From positions 1 to 64,000 of the forward strand of contig ARYC01017045.1 of NCBI GenBank assembly GCA_000711775.1: a stretch of DNA of 64,000 nt, in the 5' to 3' direction. The first letter of the stretch is position 1. Each line of letters starts with the position of its first letter. Below are positions 46,460 to 56,714 of this stretch, piece by piece. Source of the stretch: Oxytricha trifallax. Lineage: Eukaryota; Ciliophora; Spirotrichea; Sporadotrichida; Oxytrichidae. The notes beneath the pieces are model-generated. The model did no database searches. It was not told where the DNA came from and saw only the letters and a program-made list of their open reading frames with translations. The position numbers and the translations under genes are program-made.

Positions 46460-47045
46460 TATTGAAAATCCTTTTCTGATAATTTTCCTAGCTAGGAAGG
46501 TGTCAATTTCTAAAATGTGAAGACCCCATTAATTTTTGTTTAATAATATAATGTATATGGCATATTATGTTAGGTGTTAGAATTCATTATTTTCTAAGTC
46601 ATTTTAGATGATGTCCCTTTGTGTTTTCCTCAGTATACTGATTCTGTGTTTTTTATTTAATACTCTTAAAAAATTATTATTTATTAACTCATGCTTACTC
46701 ACTTAGTGGGAATTGCTCTATACGTTTAAGACTTAAAATGACTTGTTCTTCATTTATTATAATTTAAGAACATACAAGATTAAAAATAATTTGTTAATGT
46801 AGAATAATTTAACTTGATGAATTATTTATACACATCAATATTTATTGATATTTAAACCATTTCTTATAACTTTATTTTATTTTAAAGTCTAAATCATAAA
46901 TGTTACGAAATAATGAAATTGAGTTAAGCACAAGCAAAGTAAACAAATCGTCAATGACTCATTTATGAATATAATATCAATGATTCCATTAATTAATAAA
47001 CCTGAATCGTATTGGATCTTCACACATAATTATTCAAGGTAATTC
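46460..47045. other. AT-rich spacer
   Basis: No gene or repeat recognised. Confidence 0.3.
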
Positions 47046-47049
47046 TTTA

Positions 47050-47673
47050 AACTTAAGCACCAAAGAGTGAATTTATGGAAGCTCTAACTATTACGATCAT
47101 TATAGACAGCTAATAATTGTGTTTTCTGTGGAATTATAGCTTCAGATTTAATATATCAGGCGATATATAAGCAGATAAACTTAAAAATCTTTAAAAATAG
47201 TATATTTATTCAAGAATTTTGGATTTATCTGCTATTTTTACTAAGCCTTGCCTTGAATAGTCTCCTAGAGCGCCGGCAATGATATTATAAACACGCCAGG
47301 CTAGCGCTGTACAAGGACTATATCGATGATTACGAGCAAGAGTAGCAAACATAGAGACTTGGAAGATAGGCATTCTAAGAAGTAATTGCCATATAGGATG
47401 ACGCTAAAGATCATTATAAAGTAAGTATTATATTAGCTTAACTTTATGAGAGTTGGCGTATCAGCTCAATTATAAATTGCAATATGGTAGAACAATAATG
47501 TTTTAGCTTTATAAATAAATCTTCTAGATTATATAATAATTAGAGAAATAGGATTCATTAATTTTTTATAACCAAAGCCAAAGAGCAATATTAATTGTTT
47601 CTCGAATCTTCTTTAGATTTAACTATGCTGAGTTTTGAAATATTTCCTTATGTCAAAATTATATTGATATTTA

Positions 47674-47710
<37 letters not shown>

Positions 47711-49043
47711 AAACAAGATAGACCATGCTAAATAGGTGAGAATAACAATTGCTTACATATCAGAAGAAACATAGGAAATATTCAGCATTAGCTAGAATTG
47801 CACGATATTACAAATTCAAGCTGTACGGGATACACTGACCAAACCAATTCAGATTTCAATGATAGCAGTGAATTACTCGTTTATATATTTTCTTTAAAGC
47901 TATGTATTTAAATGTAAATGTATATTCAGTTGGCAATACTACATAAAATAATTATAAATAGTAACTATTTAATGAAATGAAAGAAACTATAACTTTCAAG
48001 CATAGCTTTATAAGATATAATATCATTTAGTTTAAGATTGTAAACATACACATAGAGTAACTACACACCAGATAATGAGAAAGCAGTAAATAACACGATA
48101 TTAATGTTTGAAACACAATATTAACCTTATTAGAAAGTAAAACAGTTAAATAAATGTATTTTAAATCAAGAATATCATATACTTTATAATAGATGAAGAA
48201 TTAAGGAGAAGTTACTTTATATTTATTGACATATATGAGAAGCTTCAGAATTATCTACTTCATATTGCAGTGAGACTCCATTCACTCAATAAACACTAGC
48301 AGTCTTTTATTTAATGTAATTTTCTTGTTTGCTTCTCTTCTTAACTTCAAAGTTATAGCACTACAAATTCAAGTTTAAATGTACTCTACCACCACTAATT
48401 ATTTGGTATAGAGAGGCTTAAAAGATATTGATTTATTTAAATAGCAAGATAATAAAGGGATGTTTCTGCAGTTAGAATGATTTAATCACACATAAACAAT
48501 ATTTATAATTATAGCAATATGATAGCAGCAACTTGCGAAAATAGAAGTTACTGAAAGTGAGTGACAAAGAGAAGGTAGCATCAGTGGAAGATAATTCAGT
48601 GGGAATATTATTATGAAATCTTATGTAACTCCCTCAGCAAGTTAAACAATATAACTAGCATATCAACTTAAACAACTTCATTGCTTCAATTGAGATGCCT
48701 AGTACTTCAAATGTTATTAATGAGGATACACAGATTAATCAGAGGAATGCATAGAGAGTTCTACTTTCATCAGAATTAATGGGCTGCTTATGCGCTAACA
48801 ACAATTAATTGAATTTAAGTCGTCCTGAAGATATAATAAATGAATGTATATATATATTAAAATATTTAAATTCATCTAACTTATGTAATAACAAATAATC
48901 AATCATTATAATTGGTTTATTATTTGCAAGACCACATAATTATTATCAAAAAAGCAGGAAATAAGTTGCTTTTAATTCTGAAGCTATGCTTTAAATTAGA
49001 GTTTATTATTAAACTACAAATAGTCTTTACCATTTATTCGCTT
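47050..49043 (+). CDS. Host-type gene L in four or five pieces, unknown product
   Basis: Plus-strand coding pieces separated by AT-rich gaps: about 47050-47265 (NNCVFCGIIASDLIYQAIYK), about 47268-47425 (KHARLALYKDYIDDYEQEQQ; followed by a GTAAGT donor), about 47740-47960 (NIQHQLELHDITNSSCTGYT), about 48275-48480 (VQMYSTTTNYLVQRGLKDID) and 48670-49043 (MPSTSNVINEDTQINQRNAQ, then RVLLSSELMGCLCANNNQLN and IIIIGLLFARPHNYYQKSRK; TGA at 49041-49043). All are on one strand and TGA-free inside. Gaps may be introns or IESs; exact joins are not resolved. A (TA)n run lies in one gap (47667-47708). No domain recognised. Confidence 0.5.
47667..47708. repeat. (TA)n microsatellite
   Basis: TA dinucleotide run of about 40 bp in a gap of gene L. 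Confidence 0.95.
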
Positions 49044-49049
49044 GAAAAC

Positions 49050-49600
49050 ACTACTTATTAAACAGCTTCACAAAAGATATACATTCAATTTAGTAAACAT
49101 AATATGCTATTTAAGTAAATATAATATTAAAATTTAAAATAAAAGGTAAAATACTTAGGGAAAAGCTGATAAAGACCACATTTGCTGATTGGTTAATTAA
49201 TTAAATATCATAAAACAAAATATGACAAGATAGTGTTGAAAAAAAGAATAAAAATTAGAGTAATGAAATAGATAAAAGAGATGTTAAATCTCAGATTTAA
49301 CTATATTCTAACAATATTTTATTATATTGAAGAAGATCTACTAGAATCTTGAAAATAAATAACTTTATTAAAGAACTCATTGATATTAATGATTTCATTA
49401 AAAACTGGATATATAAATAATTATTAATATTATTGACATTAAATCAATAAAATGTAACTGAAAATATATAATAAAATATAAAATATATTAATGCTTATGA
49501 GTTAACTATAATAAAGCAATGTCTATTCATGAAATAATATTTTAAATTGAAAGATTGTTATAAATAATTCAAATACTTTTATGTATATACAAGAAGGTAT
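49050..49600. other. AT-rich spacer left of element F
   Basis: The left terminus of element F is expected here, but no inverted or telomere-like end was recognised. Confidence 0.3.
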
Positions 49601-49610
49601 AAAATAGTTC

Positions 49611-50597
49611 ACTGTATATATTGGGGCAATTCATTACCAAAAGGATGTCCAACCTGATCTAAAAATTGTGAGGTCTGGCGAAAATTTCAAGATTTATCTT
49701 ATCTAGGCACATTTTCTACACGAAACTGTAAATCTCCTATGGCTTTTAGGAATGCTCTCTTACTGGAGCTACAATAACGTTTTTTGCTCTGTGATAAGAT
49801 ACTATGTCATCAACATTACCCTTTCTTGCTATGATGAATTTCTTGGAGTTATGTGCTGTGTAAAAGCCCTAGCCGCAGTGTATCTGGCCTGTTTTATTCA
49901 ATTTCAGCCACATGTCATCGACTTCCTCATAACCATTCTTTATAATGAATCTTTAGGCTAGCTCCCTTTTTTTGTTGACTACCCAAATAATAAGAATACC
50001 TCTCTCTTAAACGAGGTGGATAGACATGTCCAGGAAATGTTAATCAGAAACGGTATCGTAAGGTAACTCCAGCTTTATTCTTCAAGCAGTGTCCATCATT
50101 ACAACTTTATAAAATCTTCCATACCTTTGTGAGCAATCTTAAGCAATGTCCTACCACATTTCCAAGTCATTAATATATCCCCAGAAGATCACTGGGCTTG
50201 TTAATATTTTTTTTGTGATTACTCTCAGCCTTTTCTTCATCGCTATAAGTTCGAAGTTCTTGTAGATTCTGATTTATATTATCTAATTTCCTTTGTAAAT
50301 TTCATTCTTTTTCTGTTATTTAATCTTTTCCTTGATTATGTTAGTCTTAACTGGTTTTAATTTGCAAATTTTGAGATGGCAAGTGCAATTATAGCTTCTG
50401 CTGGATTCTTTCTTACAGTAAATGCAGGTGGTCAAGATTTTTTTCTCCCAATCTCTTCTCATTTTGTGTTTCTCCTTATGCTTTTTATGCCTTTGTGACT
50501 TCAAAGAGTTGGGCGTTTCATAAAATTTTTCACAGCAGTTGCAGTATATCCTCTCTGTGTCATCAATAATTGGCAAGTAATTTCTCTTGCCTTACAT
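49611..50597 (-). pseudogene. Zinc-finger + MT-A70 methyltransferase (element F), almost open
   Basis: ATG at 50595-50597 (MQGKRNYLPIIDDTERIY). Finger 1: CNCCEKFYETPNSLKSQRHK; finger 2: CIYCKKESSRSYNCTCHL; a Lys-rich linker follows. MT-A70 domain: WQDIAQDCSQRYGRFYKVVM, then MDTA followed by TGA, then RIKLELPYDTVS (the DPPW site, 50082-50093), LVQERGILIIWVVN, GYEEVDDMWLKLNKTGQIHC, GFYTAHNSKKFIIARKGN, KPQEIYSFVQKM and LEIFARPHNF; the end (GWTSFxNEL-like) needs one or two frame changes. About 310 codons contain a single TGA, exactly at the Trp of DPPW, and the two Pro are also changed. Homologous over its length to the G gene. Catalysis by this copy is unlikely. Confidence 0.9.
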
Positions 50598-50599
50598 CC

Positions 50600-51294
50600 T
50601 AATACTAAAGTTAAAATATTTATTATTCTTAAATTAACTTTAAAGTTGAAATCTTTTAAGTCCACACATACTAGAGAGTTGAATATTTAAAAATTAGCAT
50701 TTTGTACCCCTTTTGAAATGAAATAAGTTTTGTATATTTTCTAATTTTTCTATTTTTTCTACTAATTTGTTTAAGCTTCATCTCAATCCATTAAGTCGAC
50801 CATTCATGTTATTGTTTTACTTTGAGTAATTTTTTATTAATATATTATTCTATTTTTATTAAAAATAGAATATAATGTTATAAATTAAAATGCAACTCAT
50901 AACATCAAAAATCTAGTGATGTTCAAGAATAATATAAATAAAAAGTATAAAAATGAGGGTAAGTTAGAATTGTTACATAAAACCATTTCATATATTATTG
51001 CGACATTAGCTATTATATTAAATGTAAATAGAAGTGATAAAGACTATTTAAACAAAGTCTTAAGATTTATAAAGTAAAGTCTAAAATGGGGTTCATTTTG
51101 TACATAATTTTATATAAATTTAATTTATTAATAATAGTTGGAAGTATATTCAAATATAACCCAAACATTTTAAGTAGCATTATGATAGATTAAAATTATA
51201 AAATTTAGTTTTTGTTTTTAAAAGATCAATACAACTAACTTAATATATTATTTAATTTTATTTGTATTGCTTTAAATATGTGGTTATAAATATA
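50600..51294. other. Spacer of element F
   Basis: AT-rich non-coding DNA between the MT-A70 gene and FB3; corresponds to the spacer at 25720-26789 in element G. Confidence 0.4.
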
Positions 51295-52862
51295 TGTTCT
51301 GACCGAGGACCGCCCCCCCCTACCCCCCTCCCCCCCCATGAAAAATATTCTGACCCTCCTCCCCTCCCCCCCTTTTTACAATAAAATTTTTCAAATTATA
51401 TGAAAAACATATTCTAATGCTTTGAATCATGATCTATCTAAAAAAAATCTTGACCTGCGGGCAGCTACTGTTATTTATTATTATATTTGATAAGCTTCAC
51501 TACGTCCGTCGACCTTTTTTTGATACATGCTTGTATAGGAAAATATTAAAAATAAATTTTATTTTTGAGTGTCATTATTTTAATTTTTATTATATCTATT
51601 AATATAAACGAACCCAAATTCTATTTAATAATTTTTTATATCTACAATCGTCTTTATTGGGCATAATACTTTAAAATTATATAATAAACATTTACACTTT
51701 TGTAAATATTTGTCTTATCATATCTTAATTAATTATGAAAATAATATATTAAAAATTAAACAATATCTAATTATTTTATATAATATTTTAATGATTTACA
51801 ATAGTTGATTAATTTTCTTAATCATTTAATATAAATATGATTATACCTTTTATCAAAGGTTTTTATTTTTCAAATTCATTTATAATTTTATAAGTTCAAT
51901 TTCTCAAAATATCACAAGAAAAAAATAATAGAATTGAGATTTAGCAAACAATAGTAGCTCTATAGATTAGAGTTTGTTCAGTTTGAAAAAATAGTCAATT
52001 AAATCTCTCATTATCTTTCCAAATAAAGTTTTTAAATCCTGTTTAAAACATATTAAGTTTATTTAGAAATTAACAGAAAAAAAAACGAGTAAGTATTAAA
52101 TAATGATTAATAGATAAGGCTTATTTTTTCTATAAGTTTGAGGCATTATATAATCTTTAAGATTTAGAGTTAGTATTTGTAACTGATTTTATCCAAGATA
52201 AGATAAAGAAGAATTATAATTTTTAATGAGATGAGTTGTGTATGGACCCTAAAAATGAAGTAATTTATATAAATTATAAAAAATGAATTTAATTAATAGT
52301 GTGTTAATGAAATGGCTAAGCTATCTTACTAAAATATAAAATGAACTCATTGAATTAAAAATTCTAACTTGTATAAAATAATTTAATTAAAAATTTTCTC
52401 TTAAACTATTTAAAAAAAATTTTATAATTAATTAAGATATGATAGGACAAATATTTACAAAAGTGTAAATGTTTATTATATAATTTTAAAGTATTATGCC
52501 CAATAAAGACGATTGTAGATATAAAAAATAATTAAATAGAATTTGGGTTCGTTTATATTAATAGATATAATAAAAATTAAAATAATGACACTCAAAAATA
52601 AAATTTATTTTTAATATTTTCCTATACAAGCATGTATCAAAAAAAGGTCGACGGACGTAGTGAAGCTTATCAAATATAATAATAAATAACAGTAGCTGCC
52701 CGCAGGTCAAGATTTTTTTTAGATAGATCATGATTCAAAGCATTAGAATATGTTTTTCATATAATTTGAAAAATTTTATTGTAAAAAGGGGGGGAGGGGG
52801 GGAGGTCATAAAATTTTTATGGGGGGGGAGGGGGGGTTCGGGGGGGGGTCTCGGTCAGAACA
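51295..52862. mobile_element. Foldback element FB3 (1568 bp)
   Basis: Ends TGTTCTGACCGAG... and inverse, flanked by a 6-bp duplication AATATA (51289-51294 and 52863-52868). The ends go straight into C-rich (left) and G-rich (right) runs. Long inverted arms cover over 500 bp each, including the motif TTCACTACGTCCGTCG (51496-51511, inverse 52649-52664). The centre is AT-rich without a gene. Same family as FB2 and FB4. Confidence 0.93.
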
Positions 52863-54068
52863 AATATATATTATAATCATAAATTATAAAAATAATTTTA
52901 AGTAAGTCTATTGCAAAAAGTGAATATAAACTATTGCTTTAACTTAAACTTTATTAATTTAATAAAGCTGAAGAATATCATACTAATTAAGAGTAAATAA
53001 AATAATTCAATACCATAAACACAATTGTTTTTATGAATTTGATTTATTGTTTCTGATGAATATAAATTTTACTAGACTTTGTTGAATTTTAGCTTAATAG
53101 ACAAATACTTTGAGCAGTAATAAATTTTATAATTAGAAATATTTATCGAATTTTAAATTAAATAATCTATTATTTAGGCCTACTAGAGATGGAGAGTAGC
53201 CTAGCGAGAGCATATGACACCTGAGAGCTCTAACAAAAGTTCACGTCCAAGATAGACTGGATTACTTTTCTCAGATATAATAGTAATTTTATCAATATGT
53301 ATAATTCTTTTAGAGGGATATTACCTCCCGCCTGATAAATAAATATCGATGAGATTTATTAAAGACTTTCTCGCTGGGAAAAAAAAGAACTACTCAAGAG
53401 TGCTCATGTTTAAGCATTCAATATGTCATACTATGAGGAGCTCTCCGTGAAAAATATTTTCGATTAGACTAAGGAAGACACGCAAATCATGAGATTCATA
53501 AACTATTATGACAACTAGAAAATCCTTCATGAAAGAAAGTACATTTACGGTGTCTTCGGCACCCAATGGCAAACTACATCAGTATGCTTATTAAGCATGC
53601 GAATAGGATAAGGTGTGTTAAGGAAGCTGAAGAGGACAAGAAAGATAAAATTTATATAAGGGAAGACATATTTAAGAAGCTCGAGATAGAGCCATTCTTC
53701 TCAAGTAAGTAACATTTATAATAATTATATTTATTTTATAGACTAAGGGCAAAACACTGTCACTATTAAAATTCAAATCTAAGCCTAGAGCTCAATGAAA
53801 GCAAAGATAGTATCATGATATATCCCAAACCTTTGAGTAATTAAAAATAACTGCGGAAGGACATGGATCAAAGAATATCATGAGGAAGGAAGACGAGGAT
53901 GTGAAAGATGTTCAGCCTAAGTACCGGATTCAAAACCCTAAAACTCTTTCAGTAGTTTGATTGAATTTTTGATTGATAAAAGTAGACTATAAAGGCATAC
54001 TTTATTAGGGTTTTAATAGGGTTTATGTAGGGGTTTTATGTTTAAATATTAGTAATTTAAGTGAGTAT

Positions 54069-54948
54069 ATGCGAGGTTTGGGGTCAGTTTATGACAGTGA
54101 GTATATAGGTTTATTTTTTAAGTTGCGATATGGATGTGATGAATATAGTGAAAAACTCAAGCAAATTCTTAATTATACATCTATAGCAAGGTTACTCCAT
54201 AAATCTCCAGCAACTGTGAGGTATCATTGTCTATTAGCATTGAATTTAAAGAGATAGCAGCTTAATTCTAAGCCTAAAAGACCTCTAAAATTTTAGCAGC
54301 ATTATATCGATTATCTAATTAATGATAAGACTCTTAAATACTGGGCTCATTTTTAACTAGCCTAGAGGGCTGTGATGTTTCATCACCAATTTCCTGAGCT
54401 TCACATATCTGCTTAATCGATATTACATTCAATACCTTTATATCAAGGTCTTGGTACAAGAGGTATATTAATATAAAATTTATGATAAAAAGGTTAAGGT
54501 TTAAACTTATGCTATACTTGGTGGAATAAGCGAAGATAATGGCCTCGAGACTTATGTTATCCACCCTCATTCAATAAAGACCGAATAATACATAATGTTT
54601 TTGCAATAACTCAGAGATAAGTACGCCGACTAAGAGGTTATTATATTCGTTGATAACTTATATGTCCATAAAACTAAAGATACAAGGAAGGAATATGAAA
54701 GGCTAAACATAACACCTGTATTTAATGTTCCATACAGTCCTCAGTCCAATGGAATTGAATTATATTGGGGGTTATTGAAAGGCCACTTCAAGAAACTTCT
54801 ACTCTATCACTTAATACACGACTTGAAGATAGATAGTGTCGATTTTATTAAGAGTGATGCTAAAAGAGTCAGCAATGATAAAGCTAAAGTATGTGCAAGG
54901 TAAGGGAGATTTTGTGCTTATAAATAAGTTTTAAATTTAAACGAATGA
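54069..54948 (+). pseudogene. TBE DDE transposase (copy E), internal deletion
   Basis: ATG at 54069: MRGLGSVYDSEYIGLFFKLR, helix-turn-helix LLHKSPATVRYHCLL, KTLKYWAHFQLAQRAVMFHH. At about 54420 the copy jumps from ISAQSI to TFNTFISRSWYKR: about 170 bp are missing compared with copy C, including HADEAV with the first catalytic Asp. The rest is well kept: GISEDNGLETYVIHPHS, VDNLYVHKT, PYSPQSNGIELYWG, CARQGRFC. TGA 54946-54948. Cannot be an active transposase. Confidence 0.9.
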
Positions 54949-54954
54949 ATAAGT

Positions 54955-56148
54955 TCACATATTAAATTTAACCGTAAAGGGATTTGGCTTCTCTTTCTTT
55001 TCTTCCTCTTAAGGCTTGCTTGGGCCCATGTTTCTTCTCTTAGTGCCAGCTCCTGCATCCATGTTTGTTCTAACCAAGATACCCCTCCCCACCCCCCTCC
55101 CCACCATACACCGAGATACCCCTCCCCATACCCCCCTCCCTACCCCCAAACTATTTTATAATAAAAAATAATTTAATAATTTATAAAATCCTTTATAAAT
55201 GAGAATTTTAAAAATTAATGATTGAATAATTATAATAATTTATAAAATCCTTAATAAATGAGAATTTTAAAATTTTATTGATTGAATAATTATTTTTATT
55301 TATAATTAAAGCTTAATAATTTTAATTATATTTAAATTAATAACAATGATTAATTTTATAAAATTCTCATTTATAAAAGATTTTATAAATTATTATATTA
55401 TTTTATTAAAAAATAGGTAGGAGGTGGGGAGGGGGGGATGGGGAGGGGTATCTCGGTTAGAACACATGTTCATCTCGTCTTGCTTTTAGAAATCTTGAAA
55501 AGTCTCTAACTCAATTCATGCTTTACTTGAGACTTTCTCTCTCTGTTTAATTTGCTGCGCTCTTTCATCAAGTGTATAGCAAAACCATGTTTTTCTATAA
55601 AGTTAAAAGTCTAAGCTTACTTGAAATTAAAGGATGCTTTTGAAGTTCCTACAGCCAGGTGTCACTTATTTTAATACCTTGCTTCTATTTTTCTTCAGGA
55701 GAGAGCTGTATCGTTTCTTGTGAGCTTTTTAAATAACTTCATTTAAGTACTCAGGTTTCAGAGTTGCAAGAACACCAAAGAAGAAGTTTTTTCTCTGGCA
55801 ACTTATTAGAGAGTTGCAGCTTTAATAGAAGGTAGAGAGCTACGGCCGGATCACTCATAGCATCGTCATATAGGTTTGTCACTGATATTTCAGGGTAGTT
55901 AGGTATCTCTATCATCCTAATTTCATTAGACTTAAAAGCTTTTTCTATTCACTCAGTAAGGCTTTTAAGAATGAGATTTTAGTTCCCTCCTAAGTTGGCA
56001 AGAACAATCCAACTATAATGGATTTATTAATCTTACTTAAGAACTTACCTTGCTATACCAAATATCTATAAAGATCCTCTTTAATTCGAAATTATCCTAT
56101 TAAATCTTGAGATTAAATTCTCTTCATTGCATCATTCATAAACTCCAT
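54955..56148 (-). pseudogene. TBE 22-kDa gene (copy E), interrupted by FB2
   Basis: ATG 56146-56148 (MEFMNDAMKRIQSQDLIG). The 36-nt intron (GTAAGTTCTT...TTATAG) and the 26-nt intron (GTAAGCTTAG...TTATAG) lie as in copy C. FB2 is inserted in the C-terminal tail between two CATGTT copies; outside it the AGAGTKRRNMGPSKP tail and TGA 54955-54957 are present. One extra frame change lies near the FB2 border. Confidence 0.86.
55066..55464. mobile_element. Foldback element FB2 (399 bp)
   Basis: Ends TGTTCTAACC(A/G)AGATACCCC, flanked by CATGTT (55060-55065 and 55465-55470). The empty site can be read from other 22-kDa genes. Terminal runs of CCCCTCC-type repeats are inverted at the other end; the core is AT-rich with tandem blocks (TTATAAAATCCTTxATAAATG). 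A short relative of FB3 and FB4. Confidence 0.93.
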
Positions 56149-56714
56149 CTTGCTTCATCTTTCTAGAAATGTTAATGAAATTTAAAATTATGGAAATCCA
56201 TTATAAGTTTATTAAAATCTTACTACTACTAAATAGGGAGGACCTACTGGAGGTCAACCTTGAAAAGATATGCGGAGAAGCATAGAAAAGCTTGCTCCAA
56301 GTTTCACAGATTGATTTCAATTTATCAATCTATCTCCATTAAATCGCTCCTAATAATTTTTAATTATTTTAGAAGGTCCTCCAAATTAAGTTCAAACTTT
56401 ATTAGGAGTTAAATTTTAAGGTTAAAACTTAATTATGAGCATATTAAATTAAAAAATGTTTAATAACATTACCTCCAAATTAAGTTCAAACTAGATTTGG
56501 AGGACCTCCTAGAAAAACAAAACTTCATTAGGAGTATTTTAATTTACTAAAATGTATAAAATTCTCATAAAATATGTCAACTTACAGTCTTTTATGGTTA
56601 ATTAATTTTCTTACCTCTCATCAAAGAATCTACCAGAGTGTTTTATAATCTACTATAATAGTTTATCTAGGTAGATTTTATCATTATTATAATAAAATAT
56701 ATGAGAAAACTAAA

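Noticed and set aside
50082-50084. TGA read as Trp in the F methyltransferase (recoding)
   Set aside because: The neighbouring Pro codons are also changed (DTA for DPP), and TGA ends other genes cleanly; mutation is simpler.
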